Positions 7,797 through 15,646 of a DNA stretch of 64,000 bases are shown here, one piece after another. Below the pieces are notes generated by a model. It had not been told where the DNA came from. It saw only the letters and a list, made by a program, of their open reading frames with translations, and made no database searches. Position 1 is the first letter of the stretch. Each line of letters opens with the position of its first letter. Source of the stretch: Pyrinomonadaceae bacterium (GTDB taxonomy: Bacteria > Acidobacteriota > Blastocatellia > Pyrinomonadales > Pyrinomonadaceae); the NCBI GenBank assembly GCA_026129865.1, contig JAHCHG010000008.1, positions 1-64,000 of the forward strand, read 5' to 3'. A program made the position numbers and the translations under genes.

Positions 7797-9296
7797 ATGT
7801 TTGAGTCGCTGTCCGACAAATTAAAGAGTACGTTAAAGAATCTGCGGGGTGAAGGAAAGCTTACGCAGGAGCATGTCGATGCGGCTTTAAAAGAGATTCG
7901 AATGGCGCTGCTCGAAGCAGATGTCAATTATAAAGTCGCCAAAGATTTCGTCGAAGCGGTTCGCGCAAAGGCGGAAGGTCAGGAAGTTTGGCAGGATCTT
8001 AAACCGCATGAACAGGTCGTCAAGATCGTTTATGACGAACTTGTAAATCTGTTCGGCGGAACGAGTTCTCGGCTTGTTTTTACAAAACAGATTCCGAATG
8101 TCGTGATGATCGTCGGACTTCAGGGTTCGGGTAAAACGACCTCGACGGGTAAGATCGCCAAATGGCTTGCGGATAATCAGGAGCGCAAACCGCTTCTTGT
8201 TTCGGTCGACGTTTATCGTCCCGCGGCGCGCGAACAGCTTAGAGTTGTCGGCGGTGCGGTTAAACAGGCGGTTTTTCAGGATCGTGAAACAAACGACCCG
8301 TTAACCCTTGTCCGTGGTGCTATGAAGCACGCGGAAGAAGTCGGATACGACACGCTGATCATTGACACTGCCGGTCGCCTGCATATCGATGACGAGCTGA
8401 TGGACGAGCTCGAAAAGATCAAGGCGGAGACCAAACCGGTTGAAGTTTTGTTCGTGGCAGATGCGATGACCGGTCAAGACGCGGTGCGCTCGGCGGAAGA
8501 ATTTCATAAACGCGTAGGCATTACCGGCGTTGTTTTGACAAAGATGGACGGCGATGCGCGCGGCGGCGCGGCGCTTTCGATCAAACAGGTTATTGGACAG
8601 CCTGTGAAATTCGTCGGTGTCGGCGAAAAATACGACGCTATCGAACCGTTCTATCCGGACAGAATTGCTCAAAGAATTCTCGGAATGGGCGACGTTCTGT
8701 CGCTGATCGAAGAAGTCCAGGGCAAGATCGACGAAACGGAAGCGAAAAAACAGCTCGAAAAAATGACGAGCAACCAGTTTACGCTGGAAGATTTTCGCGC
8801 ACAGCTCGGGCAGATGAAAAAGCTCGGGTCGATGTCAAAATTGATGAAAATGCTGCCGGAACAAATGACCGGCGGTTTGCAGATGACGGACGAACAGTCC
8901 GAACAGGTCGAAGTTCAGCTGAAAGGTACTGAAGCGATCATCGATTCGATGACCAAACAGGAACGCCGCGACCATAAGATCATTAACGCCAGCCGGAAAA
9001 CACGCATCGCGAACGGCTCGGGTAAAACCATCGCTGAGGTTAACCAGCTTTTGCGGCAGTACGAACAGATGAAGAAAATGATGCAGCAGATGAACCGCGG
9101 CGGACTTTTCTCAAAACTCGCGGGAAGCGCGATGGGCGGACTTGGCGGCGGGCTTGGAAACATGCTCGGCGGCGGATTGGGCGGAATGTTCGGCGGCGGT
9201 TCAAAACCGGATTTTGACAACAGTTATGACGAGGCAACCGATTCGTTAAGCAAACGGTTAAAGAAAAAGAAAAGGCACAAGAAAAGGAGAAAATAA
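7797..9296 (+). CDS. ffh: Signal recognition particle protein Ffh
   Basis: The 499-residue GTPase binds 4.5S RNA and the signal sequences of nascent membrane proteins and delivers them to FtsY. The N domain covers about residues 1-90. The G domain carries GLQGSGKTT (107-115), DVYRPAAREQL, DTAGRLHID and TKMDGDARGG. The methionine-rich M domain follows from about residue 325. The C-terminus is unusual: a Gly-rich tract (GGLGGGLGNMLGGGLGG) and a basic tail ending KKKKRHKKRRK. It heads the rpsP-khpA-rimM-trmD-rplS-rnhB cluster, as in many bacteria. A good promoter lies directly upstream. Confidence 0.97.
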   Translation: MFESLSDKLKSTLKNLRGEGKLTQEHVDAALKEIRMALLEADVNYKVAKDFVEAVRAKAEGQEVWQDLKPHEQVVKIVYDELVNLFGGTSSRLVFTKQIPNVVMIVGLQGSGKTTSTGKIAKWLADNQERKPLLVSVDVYRPAAREQLRVVGGAVKQAVFQDRETNDPLTLVRGAMKHAEEVGYDTLIIDTAGRLHIDDELMDELEKIKAETKPVEVLFVADAMTGQDAVRSAEEFHKRVGITGVVLTKMDGDARGGAALSIKQVIGQPVKFVGVGEKYDAIEPFYPDRIAQRILGMGDVLSLIEEVQGKIDETEAKKQLEKMTSNQFTLEDFRAQLGQMKKLGSMSKLMKMLPEQMTGGLQMTDEQSEQVEVQLKGTEAIIDSMTKQERRDHKIINASRKTRIANGSGKTIAEVNQLLRQYEQMKKMMQQMNRGGLFSKLAGSAMGGLGGGLGNMLGGGLGGMFGGGSKPDFDNSYDEATDSLSKRLKKKKRHKKRRK

Positions 9297-9300
9297 TTGA

Positions 9301-9344
9301 TAGTTGATAAAGGTTAATTTTTTTTGACTATCAGCTATCAACTA
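9301..9344. repeat. Inverted repeat between ffh and rpsP
   Basis: TAGTTGATA (9301-9309) is complementary to TATCAACTA (9336-9344). A run of eight or more T residues lies in the loop. It may act as an intercistronic attenuator or processing site. Confidence 0.5.
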
Positions 9345-9364
9345 TTAACTATCCATTATTAAAT

Positions 9365-10006
9365 ATGTTAGCAATCAGATTAATGAGAATGGGAGCGAAA
9401 AAAGCTCCGTTTTACCGCGTGATCGTAAAGGAAAAACGTTCGAAACGCGACGGCAAATATTTGGAAAATCTCGGCACTTACAATCCGATGACCGAACCGG
9501 CGGAGATCAATTTAAATCACGACCGGATCGAATATTGGATGAGCGTCGGTGCACAGCCTTCGGAAACAGTTGCGAGCCTGATCAAGCATAATCCGCGCAT
9601 GACCGAAGAGGAAAAAACTGAACGTGATCAGAAGCGCATCGAAGCGAAAGAAGCTAAAAAAGCTGCTGAACTGAAAGCGAAAGCCGATAAAGCAGCCGCT
9701 GAAAAAGAAAAAGCTGAGAAGGAAGCTGCTGAAAAAGCTGCCGCCGAAAAAGCTGAAGCCGATGCTGCCGCGGAAGCTGCTGCACCTGCTGAAGCTGAAT
9801 CTGCAGAAGAAACAGGTGCTGAGGCTGCTCCGGCAGACGACGCTGCTGCGGAAGGCAAGTCGGACGCGGACGCTGCCGATGACGGAAAATCGGACGCCGA
9901 TAAAGCAGATGATGGAAAATCGGACGCCGATAAAGCTGAAGACGGAAAATCGGATGCCGATGCGGCTGACGATGGAAAATCTGACGCTGACAAAGCCGGC
10001 GCTTAA
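9365..10006 (+). CDS. rpsP: 30S ribosomal protein S16 with a long repetitive C-terminal extension
   Basis: Residues 1-80 are a normal S16 (MLAIRLMRMGAKKAPFYRV, then DGKYLENLGTYNP, ending near SLIKHNPRM). S16 stabilises the 30S body during assembly. The usual bacterial protein has about 80-90 residues; this one has 213. Residues 85-160 form a Lys/Glu/Ala-rich, probably helical segment. The last 50 residues are five tandem decapeptides of the type DDGKSDADKA, encoded by five 30-base units. The reading frame is uninterrupted, so the tail appears to be translated. The gene sits between ffh and khpA in the conserved order. Confidence 0.95.
   Translation: MLAIRLMRMGAKKAPFYRVIVKEKRSKRDGKYLENLGTYNPMTEPAEINLNHDRIEYWMSVGAQPSETVASLIKHNPRMTEEEKTERDQKRIEAKEAKKAAELKAKADKAAAEKEKAEKEAAEKAAAEKAEADAAAEAAAPAEAESAEETGAEAAPADDAAAEGKSDADAADDGKSDADKADDGKSDADKAEDGKSDADAADDGKSDADKAGA
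9851..10000 (+). repeat. Five 30-base tandem repeats inside rpsP
   Basis: Five direct units of 30 bases each begin GA(A/C/T)GG(C/A)AA. They encode the acidic decapeptide repeat at the S16 C-terminus. Units differ mostly at third codon positions. Confidence 0.85.
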
Positions 10007-10024
10007 ACTTTAATAAAATTGATT

Positions 10025-10258
10025 ATGAAAAACGCCGTCGAAAAGATCGTCAGCGCGCTTGCCGACAACAAGGACGAGGTCGAAATTACGGAAACGGTCA
10101 GCGAAAAAACGACCGTGATCGAAGTTCGTGTTGCGGAAAGCGATATGGGACGTTTGATCGGTCGGCAGGGACGAACGATCAAAGCGATCAGAAGTCTGCT
10201 GTTTTTTGCCGGACAGAAACAGGGACGCCGGTTTTCGCTGAATGTGTTGGAAGGATAA
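10025..10258 (+). CDS. khpA: KH-domain RNA-binding protein KhpA
   Basis: This 77-residue single-KH-domain protein has the GxxG-type loop in MGRLIGRQGRTIKAIRSLL. KhpA proteins lie between rpsP and rimM in many bacteria and bind RNA, often with KhpB; in Gram-positives they affect cell division. I chose the ATG at 10025 rather than a TTG two codons earlier. The stop codon abuts the rimM ATG directly, which indicates translational coupling. Confidence 0.93.
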   Translation: MKNAVEKIVSALADNKDEVEITETVSEKTTVIEVRVAESDMGRLIGRQGRTIKAIRSLLFFAGQKQGRRFSLNVLEG

Positions 10259-10783
10259 ATGAGCGAAGAACTTGTCGCAATCGCAAAGATTCTGCGAACG
10301 CGCGGGCTTCGCGGAGAAACGGTCGCGGAAATGCTGACCGATTATCCCGACAGATTTGAAAATTTAAAGAAAGTTTTCGCAGTTTCGCCGAAAGGTCAGA
10401 AAACGGAGATCGAGCTGGAAAAATTCTGGTTTCAGAAGGACCGTATCGTCTTGAAATTCAAGAATTTCGATTCGATCGAATCGGCAGAAACTCTCCGCGA
10501 TTCGCTGATCTCGATTAGCGAAGATGAAGCCGTCGAACTCGAACCGGACGAATATTTCGACTGGGAACTTCAGCAATGCCGCGTTGAAACTGTCGAAGGA
10601 AGACAACTCGGAAAGGTTCGCGAGGTCATGCGAACGGGCGGAACGGAAATTCTGGTTGTCGAAGACGAAGAGAATGCAAAACGAGACTATCTTGTGCCTT
10701 TTGCCGCAGCCATTTGCGTTGAGATCGACATAGAAGACCGGTTGATCAAGATCGATCCGCCTGACGGACTTTTGGATTTTTAG
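10259..10783 (+). CDS. rimM: Ribosome maturation factor RimM
   Basis: This 174-residue 16S rRNA processing factor has the N-terminal barrel ([15 protein letters not shown]) and a C-terminal PRC-barrel ([13 protein letters not shown] and [14 protein letters not shown]). RimM helps mature the 3' domain of the 30S subunit and binds S19. Its start codon follows the khpA stop without a gap. The next gene, trmD, begins 55 bases downstream after a dispersed repeat-like element. Confidence 0.95.
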   Translation: MSEELVAIAKILRTRGLRGETVAEMLTDYPDRFENLKKVFAVSPKGQKTEIELEKFWFQKDRIVLKFKNFDSIESAETLRDSLISISEDEAVELEPDEYFDWELQQCRVETVEGRQLGKVREVMRTGGTEILVVEDEENAKRDYLVPFAAAICVEIDIEDRLIKIDPPDGLLDF

Positions 10784-10785
10784 AC

Positions 10786-10830
10786 GGAGCGCGGGCAGCC
10801 GGTCCGCAATGAGCGCAACGCGCCAAAAAA
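10786..10830. repeat. Dispersed repeat, copy A
   Basis: This GGAGCGC...GCAATGAGCGC...AAAAAA element lies between rimM and trmD. It shares its framework with the element at 15513-15559; the central arms differ but each is self-complementary. Two copies in one 64-kb window suggest a genome-wide palindromic family. Confidence 0.6.
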
Positions 10831-10838
10831 GTGCTCGC

Positions 10839-11546
10839 ATGAAGATCGATATTTTGACAATTTTCCCCGAATTTTTTACCGAAGTTTTCGATTTCGGCAT
10901 CATTCGTCGGGCGAAAGCGAAAGGAATTGTCGAAATAAACGCGGTCGATCTTCGTGAGTTTACTTCCGACAAGCATAGAACTGTCGACGACAGACCATTC
11001 GGCGGCGGCGACGGAATGGTTCTCAAATGCGAGCCGGTTTTTGCCGCAATTGAAAATTTATTGGGGACTTCGGATCGAACCGGGTTTCCAAAAGGAACAA
11101 GGGTCGTTCTGCTTTCGCCCCAGGGACGAGTGTTCAAACAGAGGGTTGCGCGCGAGTTTTCGACCGAGATCGAACATTTGATCCTGATCTGCGGTCGGTA
11201 TGAAGGCATCGACGAACGTGTTACTGACGCGCTTGTCGACGAAGAGATTTCGATAGGCGATTACGTTCTATCGGGCGGCGAACCGGCGGCTTTGGTAGTG
11301 GTAGATGCGATCACGCGTCTCTTGCCGGAAGCGCTTGGAAGTGAAACTTCTGCGGAGAACGATTCGTTTTCGGATGGAATTTTAGATTTTCCGAACTATA
11401 CGCAGCCGCGTGAATTTCGCGGTATGGAAGTTCCGGAAGTACTTTTAAGCGGCAATCATGCCGAAATCGATAAATGGCGGCGCCGAAAAGCGCTGGAAAA
11501 AACAGAAAAGAACAGAAAAGATCTATTAACTAAGGAGAATGGATGA
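10839..11546 (+). CDS. trmD: tRNA (guanine-N1)-methyltransferase TrmD
   Basis: This 235-residue SPOUT methyltransferase makes m1G37 in tRNAs that read CNN, UGG-type and related codons, and prevents +1 frameshifting. The start ATG at 10839 gives the canonical [14 protein letters not shown]-terminus; an upstream ATG at 10809 would add ten unconserved residues. Visible motifs are [26 protein letters not shown] and [15 protein letters not shown] in the trefoil-knot SAM site, and a C-terminal [19 protein letters not shown]. It precedes rplS as in most bacteria. Confidence 0.97.
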   Translation: MKIDILTIFPEFFTEVFDFGIIRRAKAKGIVEINAVDLREFTSDKHRTVDDRPFGGGDGMVLKCEPVFAAIENLLGTSDRTGFPKGTRVVLLSPQGRVFKQRVAREFSTEIEHLILICGRYEGIDERVTDALVDEEISIGDYVLSGGEPAALVVVDAITRLLPEALGSETSAENDSFSDGILDFPNYTQPREFRGMEVPEVLLSGNHAEIDKWRRRKALEKTEKNRKDLLTKENG

Positions 11547-11609
11547 TGTGATTAGTTCGAGGTTTTCACCGGAAAACTTTATGAACGCTCACCTCTCTCC
11601 GAAAATAAT

Positions 11610-11981
11610 ATGAACCGTTTAGACAGCATTGAGCAAACTCAATTAAAAGAAGACGTTCCGAGCTTTCAGCCGGGCGACAACATTCGCGTACATGTTCGCA
11701 TTACCGAGGGCGGCAAGGAACGTCTGCAGGCTTTCGAAGGCATCGTGATCGCGAAAAAACACGGCGGCGCACGTGAAACCGTTACCGTTCGTAAGATCAG
11801 CTTCGGCGTGGGCGTCGAGCGTATTTTTCCGCTTCACGCGACTGTCATCGATCACATCGACGTAGTTCGCCGCGGGAAAGTCCGCCGTGCGAAGCTTTAC
11901 TATTTGCGTGAACTTCGCGGAAAAGCCGCTCGAATTCAAGAGCGCGATACACGCGGAAAAGCGAAGAAAGAAACAGCATAA
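11610..11981 (+). CDS. rplS: 50S ribosomal protein L19
   Basis: This 123-residue L19 lies at the 30S-50S interface. Diagnostic motifs are [50 protein letters not shown] and [23 protein letters not shown]. It ends the rpsP-trmD-rplS block; a 15-base inverted repeat lies downstream before rnhB. Confidence 0.97.
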   Translation: MNRLDSIEQTQLKEDVPSFQPGDNIRVHVRITEGGKERLQAFEGIVIAKKHGGARETVTVRKISFGVGVERIFPLHATVIDHIDVVRRGKVRRAKLYYLRELRGKAARIQERDTRGKAKKETA

Positions 11982-12049
11982 AGCCTATTTAAATTTGCGG
12001 TCTTACAGCCTTTAACTTAGTTCGCACAATTATGTTCACAGCACTTCGG

Positions 12050-12116
12050 AATAGATGATAACCGGCTAGATTAGAGATGAAAGCTATTCGTCTTTATCTT
12101 TCGGTTATCATCTATT
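12050..12116. repeat. Perfect 15-base inverted repeat between rplS and rnhB
   Basis: AATAGATGATAACCG (12050-12064) and CGGTTATCATCTATT (12102-12116) are exact reverse complements separated by 37 bases. There is no adjacent T-run, so it is a REP-like or mobile palindrome rather than a simple terminator. Confidence 0.7.
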
Positions 12117-12152
12117 ATCTTTTATCTAGTCCGAATTATTTTTAGTTCCAGT

Positions 12153-12812
12153 TTGAATTCTGCAAATCCAGATAAGATCATTCGCAAATCACTAACAGCA
12201 AATAGCGATCTAACCATCGGATTAGATTTTGAACGGCAGGCAAATGCCGAAGGTTTTAAGTTCGTTACCGGAGTTGATGAAGTCGGGCGCGGATGTTTGG
12301 CGGGTGCCGTTGTTGCAGGCGCAGTAATTTTGGATCTTTCGAAACCTTTGCCCGAATTTTTGAACGACTCAAAAAAACTTTCCGCTAAAAAGCGCGAGAT
12401 CATTGCCGAAGAAATTAAAACAAACGCTTTGGCTTACGCCATCGGACAGATCGAAGCCGAAGAAATCGACCGCATAAACATTTTGGAAGCTACCAGAAAA
12501 GCGATGATCCTCGCCGTTCAAAACTTAAAATTAAAAGCCGATTTTCTGTTAATTGACGCGCTCCAACTAAAAAACATAGATCTTCCCCAAAAAGGAATTA
12601 TCAAAGGCGATTCCGTTTCCGCCTCCATCGCCGCCGCTTCGATCATTGCGAAAGTTTATCGTGATAATCTGATGAAAGACTTTGCCGAAATTTATCCCGA
12701 ATACGGTTTTGAGAAACACGCCGGATACGGCACGAAAGTGCATTTTGAAGCGATCAAACAATTCGGCGCGTGTCCGCTTCACAGAAAAAGCTTTCGCGGC
12801 GTTATTCAATGA
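12153..12812 (+). CDS. rnhB: Ribonuclease HII
   Basis: This 219-residue enzyme cleaves the RNA strand of RNA/DNA hybrids and single ribonucleotides in DNA. The active-site motif GVDEVGRGCLAG (about residues 39-50) supplies the Asp-Glu pair. Later acidic residues sit in LLIDAL and in the KVYRDNLMKDFAEIYPEYGFEKHAGYGT stretch. The assigned start is a TTG, because no ATG or GTG lies close upstream of the conserved core. The first 35 residues are poorly conserved, so the true start may be further in. Confidence 0.93.
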   Translation: MNSANPDKIIRKSLTANSDLTIGLDFERQANAEGFKFVTGVDEVGRGCLAGAVVAGAVILDLSKPLPEFLNDSKKLSAKKREIIAEEIKTNALAYAIGQIEAEEIDRINILEATRKAMILAVQNLKLKADFLLIDALQLKNIDLPQKGIIKGDSVSASIAAASIIAKVYRDNLMKDFAEIYPEYGFEKHAGYGTKVHFEAIKQFGACPLHRKSFRGVIQ

Positions 12813-12837
12813 TTTATGAAATTTCATTCGACAAGCT

Positions 12838-13041
12838 ATGAATTTGAAACTGTTTTTGTTGGCGAAAATGGAAAAAGCGGTCGAAATCGTAAAACGAAAA
12901 ACAGCAGAAATTTCTTTTCGAATTGATCAAAACCAAAATCAACTAATAAATTTAGTGAAAATTCCCGGCGGAAGTATTCAGTTTCGATTAGGTCAAAGCC
13001 GGAAAATGGCGCTTAGAGATTTCCCGTCCGAAGAGCGCTAA
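12838..13041 (+). CDS. Hypothetical small protein, possibly a degraded gene
   Basis: A 67-residue frame follows rnhB. I recognise no family. Another frame opens at the ATG at 12816 (MKFHSTSYEFETVFVGENGK...) and stops after about 35 residues. The two frames could be parts of one frameshifted gene. The 302-base gap between rnhB and the M24 peptidase holds nothing else that I can support. Confidence 0.25.
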   Translation: MNLKLFLLAKMEKAVEIVKRKTAEISFRIDQNQNQLINLVKIPGGSIQFRLGQSRKMALRDFPSEER

Positions 13042-13114
13042 TTTCCGCGAAAATCAAACGGTCGGATACGCCGGCTAAAGCGAGACTCCAACTCATAAAA
13101 TCCTTAAATAATTT

Positions 13115-14470
13115 CTACCGATTCGGCTTCAATTCTCGTGGAATCGTCATCAATTCCGTCTGTCTGCCGTCGATATACCAAACCTTTTCGCCGTCGAAAA
13201 AGGCGTCTTCTTCTAGCATTATCCGGATCTCTTTTTTCCAATCTTCGATGAAAACTCCGGCGTTTAGTTCGATCGAATGCGCGGTCATCGGGTAAAGCGG
13301 ATAATCGCCGTTGACGGGAACTCCGCCTTGCTGATCCCAGAGCCCGATGGTCGTTCCGGCGGCATGTCCGTGAAAACCGATCGGATGCGTGTAAATTGTG
13401 CATTTCAGGTTTTCGGTTTTACATTGCGCGAGCGAGTTTTTGAGAATTTGATTTCCGGTCAATCCGCTTTTGAAATTTCCCGTCAAAATGTCTTGAACAC
13501 GATTTCCTTTTTTGAATGCATCCTGCAAAAATTTTGGGGCTTCTTTTTCGCCTGATTTCAGAACATAAGCATGCTGCTGAGTGTCGGTATTCAGACGCAG
13601 ATACGTGATTCCAAAGTCAACGTGAAGCAGATCGCCGGGCAAAATCACCTGATCCTCGGGACGGTCGGAAAATGCGCGGAGATGTTCGAAAGATTCGGGA
13701 TCTTTTCTTTGGATCGAAACGGACGGATGAAACCACGTCGTAAAACCGAGTTCGCGGATTCGATCACGATACCACCAGACGACATCATCGGTTGTTGTTA
13801 CGCCGGGCTGAATCGCTTTTTCCGAAAAACCTTCGGCAATGATCTGTTTCGCCATCCGAACGATCTGCGGATAAACCGCCATTTCGCTTTCCGTCCGAGT
13901 TTCAAGCCAGCCGATGGCGACATTTTCGGCGGAAACTACGCGCGGTTTTAAGTTTGCCGGAAGTGCGTTTATCAATTGATCGTATTGCATCGAAGAAATA
14001 CCGTCAGCGAGCGCAAAATATTCAGATTTGTTTACGCCGATCTTTTTCGGATTTTTCGCTGCAATGAATTCCGCTAACGCTTTCCATTGATCGGGCTGTT
14101 TTTCCGGTTCCCAAATCTTTTTAAACATTTTTCCGACCGCATAACGCGCCATCGCGTTAGTTTCGAGTCTTTTGCCTTCGCCCGGATCGTAAATGACGAG
14201 CATCGTATTGCGCCGCGCCGATTGCCAGGTCGAAGGTAGAAAAGTCTTCAAAACCGGATCTTCATTGTATTCGCGCGAAACGATCACCCACATATCAACA
14301 CCGCTTCGACGCATAATTTGGGGCAAAACGGTTTCGATCCTTTCATTAAGCCAGCGATCAATCACCTGCGCCTGATCACGCATATTCAGCGTTTTGGGGA
14401 AATATGGATTTTGAGCGGAAATTGAAACGGAGAAAATGAATAAAAACGCAATTGTGATAAATTTTTTCAT
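13115..14470 (-). CDS. Secreted M24 family metallopeptidase (Xaa-Pro aminopeptidase-like)
   Basis: The 451-residue protein has a clear signal peptide (MKKFITIAFLFIFSVSISAQ), so it acts outside the cytoplasm. An N-terminal creatinase-like domain is followed by the pita-bread catalytic domain. Metal-ligand motifs are visible in order: LHVDFGITYLRLNTD (two Asp), a His in THPIGFHGHA, SIELNAGVFIED, and a Glu in IRIMLEEDAFF. The family hydrolyses Xaa-Pro or related dipeptide bonds with two metal ions. Another secreted peptidase (M28) lies 1.2 kb upstream on the same strand, with dapF between. Confidence 0.88.
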   Translation of the reverse strand: MKKFITIAFLFIFSVSISAQNPYFPKTLNMRDQAQVIDRWLNERIETVLPQIMRRSGVDMWVIVSREYNEDPVLKTFLPSTWQSARRNTMLVIYDPGEGKRLETNAMARYAVGKMFKKIWEPEKQPDQWKALAEFIAAKNPKKIGVNKSEYFALADGISSMQYDQLINALPANLKPRVVSAENVAIGWLETRTESEMAVYPQIVRMAKQIIAEGFSEKAIQPGVTTTDDVVWWYRDRIRELGFTTWFHPSVSIQRKDPESFEHLRAFSDRPEDQVILPGDLLHVDFGITYLRLNTDTQQHAYVLKSGEKEAPKFLQDAFKKGNRVQDILTGNFKSGLTGNQILKNSLAQCKTENLKCTIYTHPIGFHGHAAGTTIGLWDQQGGVPVNGDYPLYPMTAHSIELNAGVFIEDWKKEIRIMLEEDAFFDGEKVWYIDGRQTELMTIPRELKPNR

Positions 14471-14477
14471 AATAAAA

Positions 14478-14581
14478 GTCAGAACCGTCTGCGGTAGGGG
14501 ACGGTTTAAGTTTGGTGTCTTTTAATTTAATAGATTGTCTATTACAGCGTTTAACCATCCGCTACCGCAGATGGTTCTGAC
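14478..14581. repeat. REP-like inverted repeat element between dapF and the M24 peptidase gene
   Basis: GTCAGAACCGTCTGCGGTAG (14478-14497) and its reverse complement with one mismatch (14562-14581) flank an AT-rich 64-base core. Sub-terminal GACGGTTTAA/GTTTAACCATCC sequences extend the pairing. It begins 8 bases after the M24 start codon on the upstream side and ends exactly at the dapF stop. The element looks like a paired REP or a miniature inverted-repeat element. Confidence 0.75.
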
Positions 14582-15463
14582 CTAACTCAGCCACTCGCCG
14601 CAAAAAACGAGATCCGCGCGTCCTGTAATCATCATTTCGTCATCTTCGCGCCAGACGGCTTCGGTCGTTCCGCCTTCCGCGTGAACCGAAACTTTTCTGT
14701 CGGTTTTGCCGATAAAAACGGAGGCGACCGCCGCTGCGATGGAGCATGTTCCGGACGAAGATGTTTCGCCCGCGCCGCGTTCCCAGATGCGGATTTGGAT
14801 ATTTTCCCGATCTAAGATTTTTATAAAAACAACATTCGTTCGTTCGGGAAACGCATCTGTAAAAGATTCGATCTCAGCTCCGGTTCTGCGCCAGTCAAAT
14901 TGGTCGAAATCTGCGTTCTCTTCAACAAAAAGGCACACTACCGGATTTCCGACATTTACATACAAAAAGCTTACGAACTCGTCTTCGTCCCAAAGACTCT
15001 TCGTAATTATTCCCGGAGTGTAAGATTTGCCGCCAAATTCCGCTTCAAAAACGGGAGATTTCGGAAGATCGAAATTTGGTTTTCCAAGTTCGGCACTGAA
15101 CCAAAAGGTATTTTGATCTTGCGTCAGAAATTCGTAAAGTTTTATTCCACTTTTAGTTTCTAGCCTTAAATTCCTGTCCGACCAAAGGTCTTTATAGTAA
15201 AGATACGCGACCGCACACCGCGTTCCGTTTCCGGAAAATCCGGCTTCGCTGCCGTCGGGATTGACGATTCGACATGAATAATCGGCTTCCGATCCGTTAA
15301 TTTTTTTAATAATCGCAATGCCGTCCGCGCCGGCGCCTGTGTTACGTTCGCAAATTCGACGCGCAAGTTCCGAAACATCTAAAACGCCGCTGAGCCGCTC
15401 GTCCTCGACGACGATGTAATCGTTACCGAAACCGTGAAATTTAGAGAATGCTATTAAAACCAT
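14582..15463 (-). CDS. dapF: Diaminopimelate epimerase
   Basis: The 293-residue enzyme interconverts LL- and meso-diaminopimelate for lysine and peptidoglycan synthesis. Recognisable motifs are FSKFHGFGNDYIVVED, NTGAGADGIAI, and FSGNGTRCAVAYLY with the first catalytic Cys (C83). At the second catalytic position the usual GETxACGTG reads GETSSSGTC. Ser237 therefore replaces the catalytic Cys, and a Cys lies three residues later (C240). The protein is otherwise full length. The start ATG lacks a clear Shine-Dalgarno. Confidence 0.88.
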   Translation of the reverse strand: MVLIAFSKFHGFGNDYIVVEDERLSGVLDVSELARRICERNTGAGADGIAIIKKINGSEADYSCRIVNPDGSEAGFSGNGTRCAVAYLYYKDLWSDRNLRLETKSGIKLYEFLTQDQNTFWFSAELGKPNFDLPKSPVFEAEFGGKSYTPGIITKSLWDEDEFVSFLYVNVGNPVVCLFVEENADFDQFDWRRTGAEIESFTDAFPERTNVVFIKILDRENIQIRIWERGAGETSSSGTCSIAAAVASVFIGKTDRKVSVHAEGGTTEAVWREDDEMMITGRADLVFCGEWLS

Positions 15464-15512
15464 TTTAAAAATGACCGGAGCGAAATCAACGACTGGAGCT
15501 TAAGCAACGACT

Positions 15513-15559
15513 GGAGCGCAAGCGTCCTCGCTTGCAATGAGCGCGAAAGCGCGAAAAAA
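15513..15559. repeat. Dispersed repeat, copy B
   Basis: The sequence GGAGCGCAAGCGTCC...GCAATGAGCGCGAAAGCGC...AAAAAA lies between dapF and the M28 peptidase. It matches the framework of the element at 10786-10830. Truncated pieces (GACCGGAGCG, GACTGGAGC) lie just before it, and a CAAGCGAGCCGCTTACGCTCC palindrome lies after it (about 15622-15642). Confidence 0.6.
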
Positions 15560-15646
15560 ACTTCTCCGGCAGCAACTCGATTCGATCTCAAACGCCGTTT
15601 CCGCCGCTTTCGCGCCGGTGCAAGCGAGCCGCTTACGCTCCAATCT

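Noticed and set aside
9628-9993. A Ser/Ala-rich reverse frame opposite rpsP
   Set aside because: It mirrors the repetitive S16 tail; the S16 frame is the supported one.
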